Below are positions 13,616 through 22,086 of a stretch of 54,267 bases of DNA, in pieces. The DNA is from a virus. Each line of letters starts with the position of its first letter. The stretch's first letter is position 1. Where the stretch lies: positions 1-54,267 of IMG/VR virus record IMGVR_UViG_3300042290_000148; one strand, written 5' to 3'. Position numbers and translations under genes: made by a program. The notes beneath the pieces were generated by a model. That model ran no database searches. It was not told where the DNA came from and saw only the letters and a program-made list of their open reading frames with translations.

Positions 13616-15415
13616 TTATCCTTCGCAAGCTATGCAAGCATCGCCATCGATCATTGCTTTAAAGTCAATTTCCTTAATTGCATCTCGTTCGATGCGCTTG
13701 GAAATCTTATCTGCCTTACCGAGTTTTTCTGAACGGCAATAATATAAAGTCTTTAACCCCTGCTTCCATGCTAGGAAGTGGACAGCATGAAGATATTTGA
13801 TATTTGCATCGGGACGGAAGAATAGATTGAGAGACTGTGCCTGATCAATAAACTTCTGTCTGTCTGCCGCATGTTCAATGACCCACCGTTGGTCAATTTC
13901 CATGGAGGTCTTATAGACTTCCTTGGTTGTTGTATCCATCCAAGTAAGGTGTTGAACCGAACCATCATTGGCGATAATAGAAGACCAAACTTCGTCATAC
14001 CAACCATCTTTCTGGTTTACTGATTCAAACTTAATGATTCCGTCAAGGTATTTATTCTTATTCAGAAATGAACCCGATAATGTATCTTGACGATATGCGT
14101 TGGCTCTCCACGGTTCAATCGATGGACTTGTATTACCCATGATGATAGATGAAGATGCATTAGGCGCAATAGCTTGCATGTGGCTGAAACGACGACCCGT
14201 ACCAGCAGCATCAGGTGCTTCACCGCGTTCTGTGCCTAGTTCTAGGTTAGCAACATCTAAGCGTGTCTTAATGTGCTTGAAGATACGCATATTGGTACCC
14301 TTAGCAACTGCCGACTCCCATGCAACACCCTTACGCTGGAGATAAGCATGAAAGCCTAGAGCGCCAATACCGATAGAACGTTCGCGCTTGGCCGAGTAAA
14401 TTGCTCTGGAAACTTGCTTTGGTGCATTATCAATGAAATACTGAAGAACATTGTCAAGCATCTCTGCCATATCTTTCAAGAACAGAGGGTCCTTGGACCA
14501 CGCATCATAATATTCTAGATTGACTGAGGACAAGCAACAAACAGCCGTGCGTTTTCTATCGGTAGGAAGAATAATTTCAGAGCAAAGATTGGACTGGTGT
14601 ATCTTTAGACCCAAGGCCTTTTGAAAATCTGGCAACGCACGGTTCGAGGCATCGATAAAGTGAATGTAAGGCTCACCTGTCATCATTCGAAGTTCGAGTA
14701 TCTTCTGCCAAAGTTCCTTAGCAGAAACAGTATCACGAATTTCACCCGACTTTGGATCAGTCAGATTCCAGCTATCATCTGTATCGTCATCTGCCATACA
14801 ACGTTCGATGATTTGCATGAAGTCGTCGGTGATATTGATTCCGTGGTGCAAATTGAGCGCCCGCATATTGGGGTCGCCAGTTGGCTTGCGCATTTCTAGA
14901 AATAGCCCAACATCAGGGTGAGAAATATCCAGATAAGCAGCATAAGAACCACGGCGAGTGCGACCTTGACGGTAAGCCATAGAAGAAGCATCATAAGTGC
15001 GAAGATGAGGCATAACACCAGTAGACTTATCATCTGCGGCGCGAATACCAAAACCAATACCAACGCCGCCACCAAGCATAGACAACCAGTTAGTTTCTGA
15101 AAGATTTTCAACTAGACCCTCCGCAGTATCATCAATGAAGTTTAGGAAACAACTGATTGGCATACCACGCTTCGACCGACCAAACGAGAGGATCGGAGTT
15201 GCATATGACAACCAGTGCTTTGACGCATATTCGTATAGACGCTGCGCATGTGCAGGATTAGAACCGAACGTCTTTGAAACAAAAGCGAACCGATGTTGCG
15301 GAGACGTTTCGTCGTCCTTCATGTATGATTCTTGAAGTCGCTGAATACCTAGTTTGTCAAACAGGGAGTCCCGTGATAGGTCAATCTCAATATCCAGATA
15401 ATTCTCTCTTGCCAT
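13616..15415 (-). CDS. nrdA: Ribonucleotide reductase large subunit
   Basis: 599 residues, class I catalytic subunit that reduces ribonucleotides. Active-site elements: Cys89 in MPISCFLNF (C225 of E. coli), SNLCSEI (C439 and E441 equivalents), AVCCLSS (C462 equivalent) and the C-terminal redox pair CIACEG. The E. coli-type protein is about 760 residues; here the N-terminal ATP-cone (overall activity site) is missing, so dATP should not shut the enzyme off at that site. ATG at 15415 directly follows the upstream stop with an AGGGA site. Operon with glutaredoxin and nrdB. Confidence 0.96.
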   Translation of the reverse strand: MARENYLDIEIDLSRDSLFDKLGIQRLQESYMKDDETSPQHRFAFVSKTFGSNPAHAQRLYEYASKHWLSYATPILSFGRSKRGMPISCFLNFIDDTAEGLVENLSETNWLSMLGGGVGIGFGIRAADDKSTGVMPHLRTYDASSMAYRQGRTRRGSYAAYLDISHPDVGLFLEMRKPTGDPNMRALNLHHGINITDDFMQIIERCMADDDTDDSWNLTDPKSGEIRDTVSAKELWQKILELRMMTGEPYIHFIDASNRALPDFQKALGLKIHQSNLCSEIILPTDRKRTAVCCLSSVNLEYYDAWSKDPLFLKDMAEMLDNVLQYFIDNAPKQVSRAIYSAKRERSIGIGALGFHAYLQRKGVAWESAVAKGTNMRIFKHIKTRLDVANLELGTERGEAPDAAGTGRRFSHMQAIAPNASSSIIMGNTSPSIEPWRANAYRQDTLSGSFLNKNKYLDGIIKFESVNQKDGWYDEVWSSIIANDGSVQHLTWMDTTTKEVYKTSMEIDQRWVIEHAADRQKFIDQAQSLNLFFRPDANIKYLHAVHFLAWKQGLKTLYYCRSEKLGKADKISKRIERDAIKEIDFKAMIDGDACIACEG

Positions 15416-15958
15416 TTATAGTCCCTGTTCCTTCAAAACTTTTTCGATGTCTGGTTTAAAGTAAGTATCTGGTTTCAGAATCTTACCATCTGCCCGTTTC
15501 TTAATCTTTCCACTCTCGGAAACCTTGCTCATATTTGATGCTCGAACTTCTTCCCATACCGCATCAAAATTAATACCCAGAGTTGCGAAAAGTCCTTTTA
15601 CGACCCAGACTAAATCTGCGCCACCATCTGCAACGTCACCGATGTGCCGACGAAGAAATCCGTCACACAGTTCGCGGAATTCTTCATCAATTAGATCAAT
15701 ATATAGCTTGGCTTGAGCCTCATTATTTTCATTTAGATGTGGAGTTGCACCGATATACTGGTCGGCCGCTGCCATAAACTGTTCAACATCATTCTGATAA
15801 TTATTATTCTTCTTACTCAATGTATAACTCCCATCTTCATTTTCTATCCAAATTATTGTATCACCGGGCTTCCACCCAGTTTCTTCCTCAAGGCCATCCC
15901 AGGCAATATAATGTTCATCTGAAACTGCATCATACTGCACTGTAACTGTATCCACCAT
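15416..15958 (-). CDS. AbrB-like domain fused to a MazG/PRA-PH-like pyrophosphohydrolase
   Basis: 180 residues in two parts. Residues 1-50 (ALSDEHYI-like strand, GWKPGDTIIWIENEDGSYTL) look like a SpoVT/AbrB (MazE) swapped-hairpin. Residues 55-180 contain IDEEFRELCDGF and DVADGGADLVWVVKGLF with the E..E..D..D spacing of all-alpha NTP pyrophosphohydrolases, plus FDAVWEEVRASNMSKV near the end. It could clean damaged or signal nucleotides (for example ppGpp, as proposed for phage MazG), feeding the nrd genes downstream. The fusion is noteworthy; in other phages I recall the two parts apart. Starts at ATG 15958. Confidence 0.75.
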   Translation of the reverse strand: MVDTVTVQYDAVSDEHYIAWDGLEEETGWKPGDTIIWIENEDGSYTLSKKNNNYQNDVEQFMAAADQYIGATPHLNENNEAQAKLYIDLIDEEFRELCDGFLRRHIGDVADGGADLVWVVKGLFATLGINFDAVWEEVRASNMSKVSESGKIKKRADGKILKPDTYFKPDIEKVLKEQGL

Positions 15959-15959
15959 T

Positions 15960-16805
15960 TTAATACTCCAAAGCTGATTTACAAATATCTTCTAAAGATT
16001 TAGTTTCAGTGAAAAACTTGCTTACTTCTGGTAGAACAGAAACTACAACTTCTCCAGGTCTTCTATCACAATACACTTTTTTGATGGGTTTGTCAATGAC
16101 ATTTTCCATGGCAGACACAACTTCTAGCACAGAACTTCCTGTTGTGCTTCCCAGACATTCTACATTATTTGTTGCACCATTTTCTACTATTCTATAAAGA
16201 GAATCCACAATATCTGTAATATGCGTATAATTTCGAATAGTAGTTCCGTCTCTAGTATCATAATCAGTACCAAAGATACCAACTTCTGGATACAAACCAT
16301 TAGCAACTGCGGCCAATTTACGAATTAAGTGATAGTGACTGTCATCGAACTTGTCGAATCCGTCGTTACCACTGACATTATAAAATCTAGCAATACTATA
16401 AGACGGAAGTAATGTAACTAAGTCTTCGCCTGCTCGTTTACTTCCGGCGTATGGACTACTTCCAGGATTAAATGCGGAGCCTGTGCTACAGTAAACAAAA
16501 TTATCTGTTCTAGTTGAATCTAGAACGTTTTGAGTGCCTAAAAGATTTGTCTTATAATAAGGAATAGGCATTGTAACCGATTTTGATACCATCGTCAATG
16601 CCGCTAGATGAACAACAGCATCATAATCCCCAGCAAAAGTGGCAATTCTGATATCCCAAGGAATTACCTTACCCTCAATATACTTGGAAATTTCATTCTG
16701 TTGCAAATTGAAATCTGTTGCGTAAACTTGATGTCCACCCTCTGCCAACTTTTTGACAAGATGACTACCAATATAGCCAGTTGCACCGGTAACTAGGACT
16801 TTCAT
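15960..16805 (-). CDS. NAD-dependent sugar epimerase/dehydratase (GalE-like)
   Basis: 281 residues, short-chain dehydrogenase fold. The N-terminal VTGATGYIGSHLVKKL is the NAD-binding GxxGxxG loop, AVVHLAAL follows the expected strand, and the catalytic pair is in SSPYAGSKRAGED (YxxxK) with the upstream Ser in VYCSTGSAF. NYTHITDIVDS is the substrate-binding HVxD-like motif. It probably interconverts or dehydrates a nucleotide sugar, for host surface or virion glycans; the sugar is unknown. ATG at 16805 with GGGAAGAT upstream. It is followed by the pyrophosphohydrolase gene after 1 nt. Confidence 0.88.
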   Translation of the reverse strand: MKVLVTGATGYIGSHLVKKLAEGGHQVYATDFNLQQNEISKYIEGKVIPWDIRIATFAGDYDAVVHLAALTMVSKSVTMPIPYYKTNLLGTQNVLDSTRTDNFVYCSTGSAFNPGSSPYAGSKRAGEDLVTLLPSYSIARFYNVSGNDGFDKFDDSHYHLIRKLAAVANGLYPEVGIFGTDYDTRDGTTIRNYTHITDIVDSLYRIVENGATNNVECLGSTTGSSVLEVVSAMENVIDKPIKKVYCDRRPGEVVVSVLPEVSKFFTETKSLEDICKSALEY

Positions 16806-16888
16806 CTATCTTCCCGACTTTTTTGAGTTAAAAATTTGGCGAGAAAAAAATGTCACTTGCCGTTTTTCAAAGGTTCCTGGCTTTTTGG

Positions 16889-17599
16889 TCAAGGTAGTTT
16901 TCTTTCGAACTCTGCCCATGCCGCCATGTCATCTAGTGCCTTGATTACATCGGGAAAGTGTTGACCAATAATCTCCCAGCACTGTTCTGCTACGATGCGG
17001 TGTTCTTTCTGTGTGGCTTTGTCCATACGAAGTTGGCAGTAGTGAACCCACGAACGTAGCGAACCTGCCATGATAATGATGGACTCTGTATTACCTTCAG
17101 GTAGAACGGCGCGGGCCTGTTCTTTGGCAATACCATTCTCAATTGCCCACTCATAAGCATCTAAAGCGGCATCAGTGGCGTTTACCTGTCTCATTGCCCA
17201 TTGTTCGGCCAATTCATTGTTTCCGGATCCCAATTCCACCGAGTTTTGTCGGTTATTGGCGTCCTGTAGTCTTGCCTCTCTAGTGACAAATTCAAGGCTT
17301 TTAGTCGGGTCTGCATATCTCTGCGAAAATTCTTGGAACGAAAAGGATCGATGGCGAAGAATTTGCCGAGCGATGTCACGAGTTGTTTTAATTTCCATTG
17401 ATACATGTACCATCTCCAATGGTGACCAGTGTTGGTTCTTGATAAGATATTGAACCAACTTAGGTGCTGTTGCTGTATTGTTTTGATTCGAGGGATTCGA
17501 TACTCTTGCTGCCCATGCAACAAGTTCATTGGCAGTATTACATTCTGTGTAGGCACTTGGCTTTGTAATACCAATTAAATTTACTTCACTCAACTTCAA
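16889..17599 (-). CDS. thyX: Flavin-dependent thymidylate synthase
   Basis: 236 residues. Converts dUMP to dTMP with methylene-tetrahydrofolate, FAD and NADPH. The ThyX signature RHRSFSFQEFSQRY (RHRx7S) is complete and followed by the catalytic-site part ARAVLPEGNTESIIIMAGSL with RSWVHYCQLR. T4 uses the unrelated ThyA, so this is the marine-phage solution. The frame opens with TTG at 17599, next to the ribosome site; a second TTG at 17593, 8 nt after AAGGA, fits better. No ATG is available. It overlaps the upstream gene by 14 nt. Confidence 0.95.
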   Translation of the reverse strand: MKLSEVNLIGITKPSAYTECNTANELVAWAARVSNPSNQNNTATAPKLVQYLIKNQHWSPLEMVHVSMEIKTTRDIARQILRHRSFSFQEFSQRYADPTKSLEFVTREARLQDANNRQNSVELGSGNNELAEQWAMRQVNATDAALDAYEWAIENGIAKEQARAVLPEGNTESIIIMAGSLRSWVHYCQLRMDKATQKEHRIVAEQCWEIIGQHFPDVIKALDDMAAWAEFERKLP

Positions 17600-17852
17600 A
17601 TTCCTTCACTGCTTGGAACTGTGCCTTACTTACGAAACCAACACCCAATAGATGGTCTACACGGTCAGTTGCGTCGGCATAATCTGCATATCTACCATCA
17701 TCGAACCACCACCAGCGGTCGAGACCAAGGAACCAGCGAGGTTCGCGTCGGTATTCGACCAGCCACATATCGTCGGTTCGATGGATACGCAACTTTGTAA
17801 TCTTAATACGGTGTATCTCTACACCATATTCATTAGCGACCAATTCGCTCAT
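17586..17852 (-). CDS. Conserved hypothetical protein between primase and thyX
   Basis: 88 residues, not recognised. Rich in aromatic and charged residues (WLVEYRREPRWFLGLDRWWW, then DDGRYADYADATDRVDHL), suggesting a small beta-rich domain followed by helices. ATG at 17852 has GGAG 7 nt upstream and forms an ATGA overlap with the primase stop, so it is translated with primase. No metal or catalytic motif. Confidence 0.65.
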   Translation of the reverse strand: MSELVANEYGVEIHRIKITKLRIHRTDDMWLVEYRREPRWFLGLDRWWWFDDGRYADYADATDRVDHLLGVGFVSKAQFQAVKEFEVE

Positions 17853-18889
17853 ATCTTTCTCCACATGGCATATCTTGCCTTTGCTGCTAACCCTTGAAAC
17901 GTATTATCATTTATAATAGCATGAATTTCATCGGGTGTCAATCCATTTTCAATCATCTCATTGATATCTTTACCGGGAACACTGTCTGGCCAGATTACCA
18001 TCTTATAACTCATATCTATATACTTATTCATCAACTTACCGACTTCTCGGTTTTTAGGTTGATTGTCAAAAATAATTGTTATTTTTTCTTTTTGTATCGG
18101 GAGTTGGTCGATTTTTCCGAATGACGTTCCAGCACAAGCGATAGAATTATCCAGAAAAAGGGAGTCAAGGGGCCCTTCGACAACGAGTATTTCTTTTGTA
18201 GGATCGACCTTATCCAGACCGAAAATGGATGGCGCATCTTCATCTACCTTAACATTAATATAACGTAACGACTCGCCTCGGATTCCGCGAAGGCTAACAA
18301 CCAAGAGTTTACCAGAGCCATCAAAAAAAGGAATCGCAAGCCTCGGCTCGGTTGTGATGATGGACTCTTTGTATTTGGCATTAAGTTGTATGATGTCTTT
18401 AACATTAGGTATGAAATACAGCCGACTAAAAGCATCGCGAGGGATTTTGCGGTCAGTAACATATTGAATTACCTCGTGGTCATCTGGTAGTGTATCAAGT
18501 CGATCCATAATTTGGTCGATTGGTTTAGGGTCTGGTTTCTTAGTGAATACAGGCGGTGAAAAATCTAGAACGTCTTGAATATTCTTGTGAGACTTAGCAG
18601 GTCCAACTTTGGCAGTATCTGCATAGCGTTGTATGACATACTGCCTATATTGATTGTCATCAAACTGCTTTAGAAAGTTGCCGAAGCCCATAGATACGCC
18701 ACAGTTGTGACACTTATAGTTTAGGTCATTCTTTCCTAAGAAGAAATAGCCGCGAGATTTTCTTTTGTTACGCGAGGAGTCACCGCAGATGGGACACCTG
18801 CAGTTCCAAAGATCGTTAGATTTTTTCTTGAAGTTCTCCAGACGATACGAAATGGCATGGAGAAACTGAATATCAATATATGCACTCAT
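17849..18889 (-). CDS. 61: DNA primase (T4 gp61 homologue)
   Basis: 346 residues (T4 gp61 is 342). Makes RNA primers for lagging-strand synthesis with the gp41 helicase. A zinc-binding N-terminus CRCPICGDSSRNKRKSRGYF and KCHNCG (residues about 30-70) is followed by the TOPRIM core ILVVEGPLDSLFLDNS (E-G) and ITIIFDNQPKN (D-x-Q) and WPDSVPGKDINEMI. A GTG five codons upstream (18904) falls in the promoter, so the ATG at 18889 is chosen. This lies only 6 nt after the -10 box, with no ribosome site, so the mRNA is probably leaderless. Confidence 0.93.
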   Translation of the reverse strand: MSAYIDIQFLHAISYRLENFKKKSNDLWNCRCPICGDSSRNKRKSRGYFFLGKNDLNYKCHNCGVSMGFGNFLKQFDDNQYRQYVIQRYADTAKVGPAKSHKNIQDVLDFSPPVFTKKPDPKPIDQIMDRLDTLPDDHEVIQYVTDRKIPRDAFSRLYFIPNVKDIIQLNAKYKESIITTEPRLAIPFFDGSGKLLVVSLRGIRGESLRYINVKVDEDAPSIFGLDKVDPTKEILVVEGPLDSLFLDNSIACAGTSFGKIDQLPIQKEKITIIFDNQPKNREVGKLMNKYIDMSYKMVIWPDSVPGKDINEMIENGLTPDEIHAIINDNTFQGLAAKARYAMWRKI

Positions 18890-18895
18890 AGATTC

Positions 18896-18924
18896 ACTAT
18901 ACACCTTTAGACGGTGTAAGTCAA
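18896..18924 (-). promoter_or_regulatory. Sigma70-like promoter of the primase operon
   Basis: TTGACT, 17 bp, TATAGT on the minus strand. The spacer contains an ACACC/GGTGT inverted repeat. Expected start point is at or one base before the primase ATG, implying a leaderless mRNA. Confidence 0.75.
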
Positions 18925-18929
18925 CCCTT

Positions 18930-19394
18930 TTAGAAGAACTTCATCACCATCGGTAATATTTTTGTGATGATGGCACCGAGAACAATGCCACCACCTATCA
19001 TAATATACTTGGTTCTTTCCAATTTGTCAATACGATTTTTATGTTTTTCTTCTTCTTTATCAACTGAACCCTTGAGGTCTTTGATAGCAGCAAGCATCTT
19101 GTCTTCGGTAGACTGAATTTTTGCTTCAAGTTCACGAGTGGTTGTTGTGATACGCGAATGTAACTCGGCGTTACTTGCCTTGGTTTCTTGTCTATGCACC
19201 TCTAAACTCTGGTAGATATCTTCGTTGACATTTTCTTGTGCTTCGAGTTTAGTATCATGAACAGCAAGCATCTTATTGATGCAGTTGGAAACATCACCAA
19301 TCTTTTCGATTGCGAGGTCAAGGCGACCGAACACCACCTGAATTTGCTTCAGGTCATGTTCGATTACCGCGACTTTGGTTTCCAAAGATTCCAA
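18930..19394 (-). CDS. Coiled-coil protein with C-terminal membrane anchor
   Basis: 154 residues. About residues 1-125 are a charged coiled coil (LETKVAVIEHDLKQIQVVF, then long Glu/Lys helices). The C-terminus (YIMIGGGIVLGAIITKILPM) is one membrane span followed by VMKFF. This layout resembles XhlA-type haemolysin/holin accessory proteins, and the gene lies two genes from the endolysin, so a lysis role is plausible. The start appears to be TTG at 19394, directly after the stop of the EF-hand gene, with AAAGG upstream. Confidence 0.65.
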   Translation of the reverse strand: MESLETKVAVIEHDLKQIQVVFGRLDLAIEKIGDVSNCINKMLAVHDTKLEAQENVNEDIYQSLEVHRQETKASNAELHSRITTTTRELEAKIQSTEDKMLAAIKDLKGSVDKEEEKHKNRIDKLERTKYIMIGGGIVLGAIITKILPMVMKFF

Positions 19395-19565
19395 TTACTT
19401 TGCCTTTGGTTTACGTGCTTTTTTGACAACTGCTTTAACTTGTTCAACCTTTGCTTCTGCCTTATCAACTGCGGCAGTAACCTCAGCGAGGTCAATCTTA
19501 CCGTCCTTGTTAGCGTCTACAAAACCAAAAAGTTTTTTCAGTGCATCTTTGATTTGATTAAGCAT
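19395..19565 (-). CDS. EF-hand mini-protein
   Basis: 56 residues. One textbook 12-residue EF-hand loop, DANKDGKIDLAE (D1, N3, D5, G6, I8, E12), is flanked by helices LKKLFGFV and VTAAVDKAEAKVEQVK, followed by a basic tail KKARKPKAK. It should bind one calcium ion, alone or as a dimer. It is placed between the endolysin and the anchored coiled coil, so it may tune lysis or virion entry; this is an inference. A longer frame begins at 19631 inside the endolysin gene, but the ATG at 19565 lies just after its stop and is preferred. Confidence 0.7.
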   Translation of the reverse strand: MLNQIKDALKKLFGFVDANKDGKIDLAEVTAAVDKAEAKVEQVKAVVKKARKPKAK

Positions 19566-19569
19566 ATTC

Positions 19570-20745
19570 TTATCCCCAGTTTGCGTATTGTTTAGTTTTC
19601 TTAATACGGTCATCAAGACCATGCGTACCACCGTTTACTCGGCGAGTAATCTGGCCGATGACTGCATCTGTTACACCCTTATCTGCAATAGCGAATAGAC
19701 CATTCTTATTGAAGAACCAAAGAGCGGATTCGAAAGCAAGTTCTGTTGCTACGATGTCTGGGTTTGTCAGGACATCAGGGCGCTTGATTGATTGTGAGAA
19801 TGCAGTGTAGTTATCCTTACCAGTTAACTGGATTGGACCACGGCCACGGAACTTATATCCGTCACCCGATGACTCTGGTCCATTACCCATACGATTAGCA
19901 TACACTTTGTTTGCAATCTTTTCTGGCTTACGAGCATATCCGGCAGTCGATGCGATGGTCGGAAAATACTTCTTGAAGATGCCGTTGAGGCCCTTGTCAG
20001 AGTAGTTTAGATTTTCTGAGAACACCTTGAAGCCACCGGACTCATGAGCGCATTGTCCAAAGAAGTGCGCAGCCTGTGCAGTAGAAAGTTTGTAGTAATC
20101 CTTAGCACCCTTGAATGTTCCTGGGCCCCACTTACCATCGGCTGGAATACCACACTTCGCTTGAAGTGCCGCCATTGGTCCAAGACCAGCAGTTGATGTT
20201 GCTTGAACGGCGGCCTTAGCAACTTGCGCTACTGCTTGAACAACAGGCGCACCCGCTTCTCTAGTAGTCGATGGGTCAAAGTCAGCAACAGGTGTATACT
20301 TTGTACCACCAGCCTTAGACTTAGTGGCAATCAAACGTTGTTTACGATTGCCGCCTTCTTTCTTAATTGATGCGTGAACCCAACCAGAATTCTTATCGCC
20401 CGCTGCATAGAACTCAAGGATAACCTGATCGAACTCAAGGTTATCGGCAACCCAGTCAGCAACCTTCTTGTTGTCTACACCCTTAACTTCGAAGTCAATT
20501 GCTTGACCGTTAACGTGTTGAGAAGTCTTCGAACCACCTACTGCCTTGTTGACAAGTGGTGCGCGATAAGACGAGTTGATTGTAACTGGCCCAAACTTGG
20601 CTCTTACTGGCTCAAGAATCTTCTCGCAACAGTAGCGCATATTTTCGATATGCTCTGCGGTTGGAGTGTTAGGGATGCCTAGTCGCTTGGCGGTAGGCGA
20701 TACTGTCATTTCTTCCAGTGCAAAATGTTCTGTTAGCTTTGTCAT
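19570..20745 (-). CDS. Two-domain endolysin: M15 peptidase plus GH19 muramidase/chitinase-like
   Basis: 391 residues. Residues 1-160 form an M15A peptidase (VanY/Csd-like): SQHVNGQAIDF gives zinc ligands His77 and Asp84, and GWVHAS the third. Residues 190-391 form a GH19 glycosidase: GQCAHESGGF holds the catalytic Glu, ENLNYS, then YKFRGRGPIQLTGKDNY and the C-terminal RVNGGTHGLDDR are family landmarks. It should cut both peptide stems and glycan strands of peptidoglycan at lysis. There is no signal peptide, so it needs a holin. The ATG overlaps the upstream stop (TAATG). Confidence 0.92.
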   Translation of the reverse strand: MTKLTEHFALEEMTVSPTAKRLGIPNTPTAEHIENMRYCCEKILEPVRAKFGPVTINSSYRAPLVNKAVGGSKTSQHVNGQAIDFEVKGVDNKKVADWVADNLEFDQVILEFYAAGDKNSGWVHASIKKEGGNRKQRLIATKSKAGGTKYTPVADFDPSTTREAGAPVVQAVAQVAKAAVQATSTAGLGPMAALQAKCGIPADGKWGPGTFKGAKDYYKLSTAQAAHFFGQCAHESGGFKVFSENLNYSDKGLNGIFKKYFPTIASTAGYARKPEKIANKVYANRMGNGPESSGDGYKFRGRGPIQLTGKDNYTAFSQSIKRPDVLTNPDIVATELAFESALWFFNKNGLFAIADKGVTDAVIGQITRRVNGGTHGLDDRIKKTKQYANWG

Positions 20746-21197
20746 TAGAATGGTCCGTGGTCTTCGTCTGAATCTTTATACTTATCAATTGCTGCCATCA
20801 GTTTAATTTCTGTGTCAGCTTCAATTGATTCCGCTTGGGCATTGGTAACATGCGCTTCTGCTAGTGCCTTATGGTCAGTCTTACCTAGCTCTTGAACTTT
20901 GACATTAGGGTCAAGTTCTGAAACTTTCATACCCATCATCGTCGCAAACGCACCGACGAAAGCACCAACGATGGTAGAGAATGCTGGACCAATAATCTTA
21001 AAGATTTCGTTGTTATCGATTGTCTCATTAGGAACAAAAAGGCCAATCATCATGGTCACAACAACAGACATCATAATGATGCCAAGAATAGCCGCGGCCA
21101 TCTTCATGATGGTAAGTTGAATCTTACCCTTCTCAATTTCTAGTTCTTGGAGGGTATCAATTTGTTTACCCACCGAGAAAAAATTTGACAAACTCAT
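20745..21197 (-). CDS. Two-span membrane protein, holin or lysis-accessory candidate
   Basis: 150 residues. Two hydrophobic segments, about 32-54 (MAAAILGIIMMSVVVTMMIG) and 68-88 (IIGPAFSTIVGAFVGAFATM), separated by an acidic NETIDNNE loop. A charged helix precedes them and an acidic tail follows (SIEADTEIKLMAAIDKYKDS). It lies directly upstream of the endolysin with an ATGA/TAATG-type coupling. This supports a role in lysis, although the tail is long for a simple holin. ATG at 21197 has AAGGA upstream. Confidence 0.6.
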   Translation of the reverse strand: MSLSNFFSVGKQIDTLQELEIEKGKIQLTIMKMAAAILGIIMMSVVVTMMIGLFVPNETIDNNEIFKIIGPAFSTIVGAFVGAFATMMGMKVSELDPNVKVQELGKTDHKALAEAHVTNAQAESIEADTEIKLMAAIDKYKDSDEDHGPF

Positions 21198-21730
21198 TGT
21201 GCATTCCTTCTTATAATTTTTTTCTTCTTTTTATAATTTGCTTGTGCCTTCTTAGAGACACCAGGTTCTGCTTGGTTGGCTTTAGTTGGATTTGGAATAC
21301 CAATCCCAGCTATTCCACCACCACCGACACCCATCTCTTCAACAAACTGTCTGAATGATAGTGTTCTGTTCTCTAGGTCTTCTGCTAAAGCAATAGCGTC
21401 TGGTTCTTGGTGTGCCATGTAGAATAGTTCCTCTAAAACATCGTCATCATATTCTACCCCTTCTTTTACCAATGCAACCGCAGCGGCAAAAGAAAGAAAG
21501 TTCTTACTTTCTACTGGCACCATATGAATAATTCTTTTCAATCTAAAAACTAAACGATGGAGATAAGTATATGCTTCTCTCTCAACATCTGTATTTAGTT
21601 TTGAAATTGGTGTGATTTCTTTACCCTTCTTGTCGATAATGCCCAAGCGGTATGCGTCCGTTCTTTCAAACGGAGTAGTGAGCATCCATAGGACGCGCAG
21701 TGCAATAGCATTATCGATCAACTTAGCCAT
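21194..21730 (-). CDS. Conserved T4-like phage protein, probably virion-associated
   Basis: 178 residues. The N-terminus KLIDNAIALRVLWMLTTPFE, then TDAYRLGIID, is a pattern I recall from T4-like phages of marine bacteria, with no assigned function. The protein is helical up to about residue 125, then Gly-rich (MGVGGGGIAGIGIPNP) and ends in a Lys-rich tail (KKAQANYKKKKKIIRR), typical of a DNA- or capsid-binding tail. The ATG at 21730 is used with AAGGA; the preceding TTG is not. It sits among virion genes, overlapping its neighbours. Confidence 0.6.
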   Translation of the reverse strand: MAKLIDNAIALRVLWMLTTPFERTDAYRLGIIDKKGKEITPISKLNTDVEREAYTYLHRLVFRLKRIIHMVPVESKNFLSFAAAVALVKEGVEYDDDVLEELFYMAHQEPDAIALAEDLENRTLSFRQFVEEMGVGGGGIAGIGIPNPTKANQAEPGVSKKAQANYKKKKKIIRRNAQ

Positions 21731-22085
21731 CAATATTCCTTAAAGTTCTCGCTATGTTTAAATCTAAAGGTATTTCTGGTATATCATCTACAGTCATTCT
21801 ATTTAGATAAACTAGAAATGTTTTCAGGTATGACCAATACTTATTTTCTAATTTATATAAAAGCATCAAAGTGGTTTCATTACCAAATACGTTATACAAA
21901 ACTATTAAGTGATTGAGTATCAATCTTTCACTTAATATATCTGTTGTTACATATCTACGAAATAATCGTTTGATATACTTAAATCGTTTTAAATCTTCTT
22001 CAAGGTCAGACATACCAAGGCAACCTCGATTGTCATAACTCTTAATAGCAAAGATCAAAAAATTATCATCATTTAATTCAAACAT
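21723..22085 (-). CDS. DUF7207-like small phage protein
   Basis: 120 residues, all-helical. MFELNDDNFLIFAIKSYDN, DLKRFKYIKRLFRRY, and ERLILNHLIVLYNVFGNE match a conserved protein of T4-like cyanophages that I know as DUF7207; function unknown. It sits between two virion genes and is probably expressed late with them. ATG at 22085, one base after the upstream stop. Confidence 0.65.
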   Translation of the reverse strand: MFELNDDNFLIFAIKSYDNRGCLGMSDLEEDLKRFKYIKRLFRRYVTTDILSERLILNHLIVLYNVFGNETTLMLLYKLENKYWSYLKTFLVYLNRMTVDDIPEIPLDLNIARTLRNIDG

Positions 22086-22086
22086 A

